This document shows, one piece after another, positions 59,991 to 64,000 of a stretch of 64,000 nt of DNA (positions within the stretch are counted from its first letter, which is position 1; every line of letters begins with the position of its first letter). This DNA comes from Vespa crabro. Taxonomy: Eukaryota > Arthropoda > Insecta > Hymenoptera > Vespidae. The stretch covers positions 1,170,001 to 1,234,000 of the forward strand of contig NC_060975.1 in assembly GCF_910589235.1 (NCBI RefSeq). Reading direction: 5' to 3'. A model generated the notes under the pieces. It made no database searches and was not told the origin of the DNA. It worked only from the letters and a program-made list of their open reading frames with translations. The position numbers were made by a program, and so were the translations under genes.

Positions 59991-62900
59991 TCACGTGATT
60001 AAACGAGGACTGTGTAAACCTTCGACCTGAGTATCTATTTGAGGATGATGTTGGGTATCGGGTGGTCCCCAATCGTGCAAATTTCCACTGTTCGCTAATC
60101 GGTGAGTGAGTCGATGTGCTATTGAAAAACCTCCACTACCTTCCAATTGCGTTAGGACTATGATAACTTGTCTGGAAAAATAAATATCGTAAGGATTCCA
60201 ATTTTATAATAATATAACGAGTAAAGTGTACCTGTGAAGTGGGGGAACACTATCGGCAGTTCTGAGCTGTCCTCTTGTGGACACAACGTTATAGCTTTCA
60301 TGGCAGTCACATTTTACGTGTATCCATTTATTAACATGACGATTTTCTACCATTACCACCAAACCAGCCCATCCTTTGGTTAAATAATACGCCGTCATAC
60401 CTTCTCTTCCCTAAAAAAAAAAAAGAAAAACAAGAAAAAGAAAAAACAAAAGAAAAAAAAAATATTTCTCTTACTTTCGATCAATGTTATAAAATTGAAA
60501 TCGATAATAAATCAACAAAGTTTCTTTTTTACCTCGTGTCGCTGTCCTTTCGCTAAAGTTAAACTTATAATCGCATCGGCCAATACGAATGCAGGAGGAG
60601 AAATTTGTTCTACCAAAAGTCTCTTAGAGCTATGTATTGCGAGAACATACTCCGGATAACTGGATGTATCCTCCATACCGGTATGCCAATGATTAAATGC
60701 CAAACATACGACTATATACAAGTCCCTTTCTAACATTTTGTGACATCCAACGAATCCTCGTACCTGCCGCTTACTATGCTCTACCAATCTCCCCACTTCT
60801 GGTGCCGCTGGTGATCGCGTGCGAAATACAACCACACATAGATCTAACTGAGAACGTTGTGACTTTTCAGAATTCCTACGTATTTTTCAAACAAACAAAT
60901 TCTTAAGGTCTTACTTTTACTCGACCGTCAAGTTAATAGAAAAATGCATACCTTTGACCCTCTTGGAATAATGTGAATTCAGTCTCAGTTGGTTCTAATA
61001 CTGTTAACAATACGCACGATAAATGCCTGAGAGATGATAAAGGCGGTAGCGTACCACGTAATCTAACTTCGCTCCAACCAACTCTAGTTTTGCATATATC
61101 TATGCAATCGAAATATTTTAAAACGTCGTCAAAGGAAATCCAAAACACACCGTCCGAAGCACCGTGTGGCATTAACATTTCTCGCAATTGCGGAGTCCAT
61201 ATAGGACTGTCGTCTGACCAATCTCCTTTCCAGCTGTAATGACCCCAGGGGTTTCGTAATCTTAACAAACGTATTCCCTAAAAAGAGATATTTCATTGTA
61301 GTTCGATCGTATCGTCGAATGTTATTACAATGTTTCGTTATAACTTACCTGAACGTCACGTACATCAAGTACGGAATAAGCGTGCCTGAAACAATTGTTT
61401 AAGTTATAAAAATTCGTAGAATGTATTTTATTGAGCGTTGTTGGGATTTATTAAGTTTGAAGTCTACCTTGGCCTTAAACCTTTTCTTTGATACTCTTCT
61501 TCGTCGACTTTCATATTACCACCGCCACAGCTAGCACCCATCAAAAACATAGCTTGTCTCGATGACAAAAGTTGTGCCCAAATTAGATCCTTATCAAGTT
61601 CATCTTCACTTGGTAATGCCGAAGGTTGCAAAGGTACACTTTCGCATGGTGCACCGGTTAACGTAGCCAAACCTTCTATAGCTCTGCCCGATACTAAAGC
61701 TTCGTAACAACCATGAATTTTAGCAACGGCCTTTTCGATTAACGGTACCCAAAGTTGTTTTCTTTTTGCCTGTGAATATACTAAGTGACCTCTTTTGTCA
61801 CAAGGCAAGAGATCATCGACCAATACCGTTGTCCATTTTCCATCTTTACAAAGTCTAACTTGATAAGCCCCTTCAGGACACGTTTCTCTCATCACGAGAA
61901 CCCTTCTTACGAGTTCGTCGCTTTCCGCCAATACGGCCAAAGCTGAAAGTAACCAGCAATTTCCTAAGACTCCTTGCGAAATATCTGAGGGCAACGGTGT
62001 TCTAAAAACGGCCCATGGCAGTTTAGAGTCGACGCTCGAGTCAACATTAATTTGATGAGGTCTTCTCCATTGAACTACGTGATTATCTTTCGTATCCGCG
62101 GGATTATAGTACAAAGATTTTGGAGCTGGTGGAAATGAATCGTCGACAAAGGGCTCGTTCGTCTTGAAAAGAAAAAAGAAAAAAAAAAAAAAAGAAAAGA
62201 AAAGAAAATGTGAAATGTACTTCAGTCGATTATTATAAAATGAAAACTTAGTATCGTGCGGTTTTAATTTAGTTCAACATTGTATTACCTCTTTACAATA
62301 ACGTACTATACGCTCCCATTTTTCTAATGCTTCTCTTTCCTCCAATTGTCTTAAATTTTCCATTACCACACTTTCCTGACGTTGCATCGTAAGTGTACTA
62401 GTACCAGCTTCGATAAGTCTTGGTCTATCCCCCGATGCTTCGGATAAGGTCTTCGAGCTTTGGCACATCTCGCAAGTTCTGTTTGTACTCTTATTTTCAT
62501 AAGTACACAACTTACATTGCCACTGTAAAGAGCAAAGAAAAAAAAAAAAAAAAAAGTCTATATGAGATTATCACAGGGAGAAAGAGCATAAATAGAAAAA
62601 AAGTTCTTACTTGAGTATGACTTGGATCTTTAGATCGTGAATGTCTTTTGTCAGCTATCGAAGAACCGTTTCTTCGTACGGAATTTCTATATTTTTGGGC
62701 AACAACTTTTGAATTTGCTGGGTGACAAAGTCTTGGACTTGGACTTCTTTGTCCTTGAATTCTATTGTCCTTGGGCACTTCTAAAAAGTCTGCTAACGTT
62801 TTACAGGCATTACAAGTTTGTGCTGACAGCGGATTCCTTAATGTACACGAGGGGCATACCCAACTCTCCCCTTTTCTTAATGTAGCATCCTCTAAGTGCA

Positions 62901-63975
62901 TTATGCTTTTAAGTTTGGAGCCACCACATGCTTCGCACGTAGTTCGCGAAACAGCATTAAGTAATGTACACTTCTTACAAGTCCAAACCGGAGAAGGAGG
63001 AGGATCCAATTGATCGTCCAAATCAGACTCTGCCGTAGCCAAGGTAGCCGATTTTGGTGGGATATATCTGACACTGTCTCGTGACACTATAATGGGAGAC
63101 TGCACTCGCATAGGACAACTAGCTCCATCCTTCGTCACAGTTATTAAACTAGGTTGTGTGAGAGAAGGTGGTGATCTAGGGGAACCACAAATATCGCAAG
63201 CCACAGACCACAGAGGATTGTAGGCATAAGAACACTTTTGACACGTCCACATACGTTTTAAAGGACTCACACTGGCTACATCACTAACAGGGCTGGTAGC
63301 TTCGCTATGTGCCTTGGTGGCTAGTAAACCTAATTTGCTGCTTTGCTTCTTTGGCAATGGTGGTGGAACATCAGGCTCGCTGATACCTATATATGAATAC
63401 TTTGGTTTTGAGGTGAAACCAATGGAATGTGGAGGTACCGCTGGTGGTTCTTCGTCGTTTAGACTCCTACGATTTATTGTCTTCCTTTGAGTCACATTTG
63501 TAATAGAATTGACATCAGAGAAAGATCGTCTATAAGACAATGGACCTGCCGAGGACAGTGCACGTGTTTCCCAAGCAGGAACACTGATAACAACACCACT
63601 GCATGGTGCTGGGCTTCTAGGTGCTTCGCACGCTTCACATTGCTCCAATCCCGGTGCATTATCGAGCGTACAATTATCGCAACTCCACAAGGCATCATCC
63701 TGATGGGCTTCAGACACTACTAAGCTGGTGGGTCTTTGAATGACGAGTTCAGAGAGCTTTTGTACGACGGAGCCATTAGATAAAGAACGACTCACTTTGG
63801 ATTTAACTCTTTCATACATAGAAGGACTGTGACGCTTAGGAGAACGTTGAGAAGTTTCCGCATTATCTGAGTAGGGAAGCGACGTTGGATCCATTGTTTC
63901 GAGCGTAGGTAATGTCCACTCCTCGCGAACGTTTCTTCCTCTTTCACTGCGACTTATACTTGTCAATTGTGCCAT
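59991..63975 (-). CDS. sol: Calpain-15/calpain-D (small optic lobes protease), eight exons, probably missing its 5' end
   Basis: This is an intracellular cysteine protease with N-terminal RanBP2-type zinc fingers; the fly gene is needed for optic-lobe development. Exons on the minus strand: 62611-63975, 62289-62522, 61468-62162, 61349-61385, 60952-61277, 60533-60875, 60232-60410, 59991-60171. Phases agree throughout, giving 1,119 residues from the ATG at 63975. Five zinc fingers of WxCxxC..CxxC type lie at about 97-120, 243-267, 331-354, 372-392 and 456-476. Catalytic residues are Cys602 (QGVLGNCWLLSAL), His766 (HAYSV) and Asn786 (LRNPWG). The calpain-15-specific C-terminal domain follows, ending in HRLANSGNLHDWGPP. 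An AG just before GTATGG at 63975 and the first zinc finger expected at the very N-terminus of relatives suggest another exon beyond the window edge. The 37-base exon 61349-61385 carries the catalytic histidine. Confidence 0.93.
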
Positions 63976-64000
63976 ACCTATCCAATCAAAATAATGATCA

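Noticed and set aside
1..64000. Search for CRISPR arrays, tRNA genes, rRNA and transposon proteins
   Set aside because: By eye there were no regularly spaced identical repeats with unique spacers, no tRNA-like internal promoter pairs and no transposase or reverse-transcriptase motifs. A tRNAscan or RepeatMasker run would be decisive.

Overview
The window looks like insect nuclear DNA, most likely from an aculeate hymenopteran (ant, bee or wasp). This is inferred from its AT-richness, the very dense mono-, di- and trinucleotide tracts, short introns with clean GT..AG signals, and five recognisable animal gene families. I found no prokaryotic features, no CRISPR array, no tRNA and no transposase or reverse-transcriptase reading frame. 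Most long open frames are translations of homopolymer or microsatellite tracts. The real genes are split into exons, which I joined by hand using splice signals and codon phase.

Layout. 1-11.6 kb: gene-free, microsatellite-rich DNA with a possible conserved regulatory block at 8.8-9.6 kb and MITE-like termini. 11.6-19.1 kb: two diverged copies of the 3' part of a prophenoloxidase (PPO) gene. The left copy is a broken three-exon pseudogene (12,982-14,637). The right copy supplies exons 7-9 of the intact gene. 16.8-21.3 kb (minus): a complete nine-exon PPO gene, 696 codons plus stop. 23.0-32.2 kb (minus): a five-exon gene for a secreted somatomedin-B/thrombospondin-1 protein resembling vertebrate SBSPON. 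33-44 kb: AT-rich, with a U1 snRNA gene (minus, 40,565-40,727), a tandem array of about 450-bp units carrying exon-like sequence, a cluster of degenerate short repeats, several hairpins and one orphan coding exon. 45.3-47.6 kb (plus): a four-exon FAM114 family gene. 48.2-51.1 kb (minus): a seven-exon Nup58/p45 nucleoporin gene, convergent with FAM114. 51.1-60.0 kb: gene-free, with many T- and CT-rich tracts on the plus strand. 60.0-64.0 kb (minus): the zinc-finger, protease and C-terminal exons of calpain-15/calpain-D (small optic lobes), cut by the right window edge.

The genes do not form a pathway. PPO is a melanisation immune enzyme, Nup58 and U1 snRNA are housekeeping, calpain-D is a developmental protease, and FAM114 and the SBSPON-like protein are poorly characterised. 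The most interesting points are the ghost tail of a second PPO gene whose exons have diverged far more than its intron, the tandem exon-like units near 39-40 kb, the repeat family near 37 kb, and a U1 snRNA with a change in the U1-70K-binding loop.
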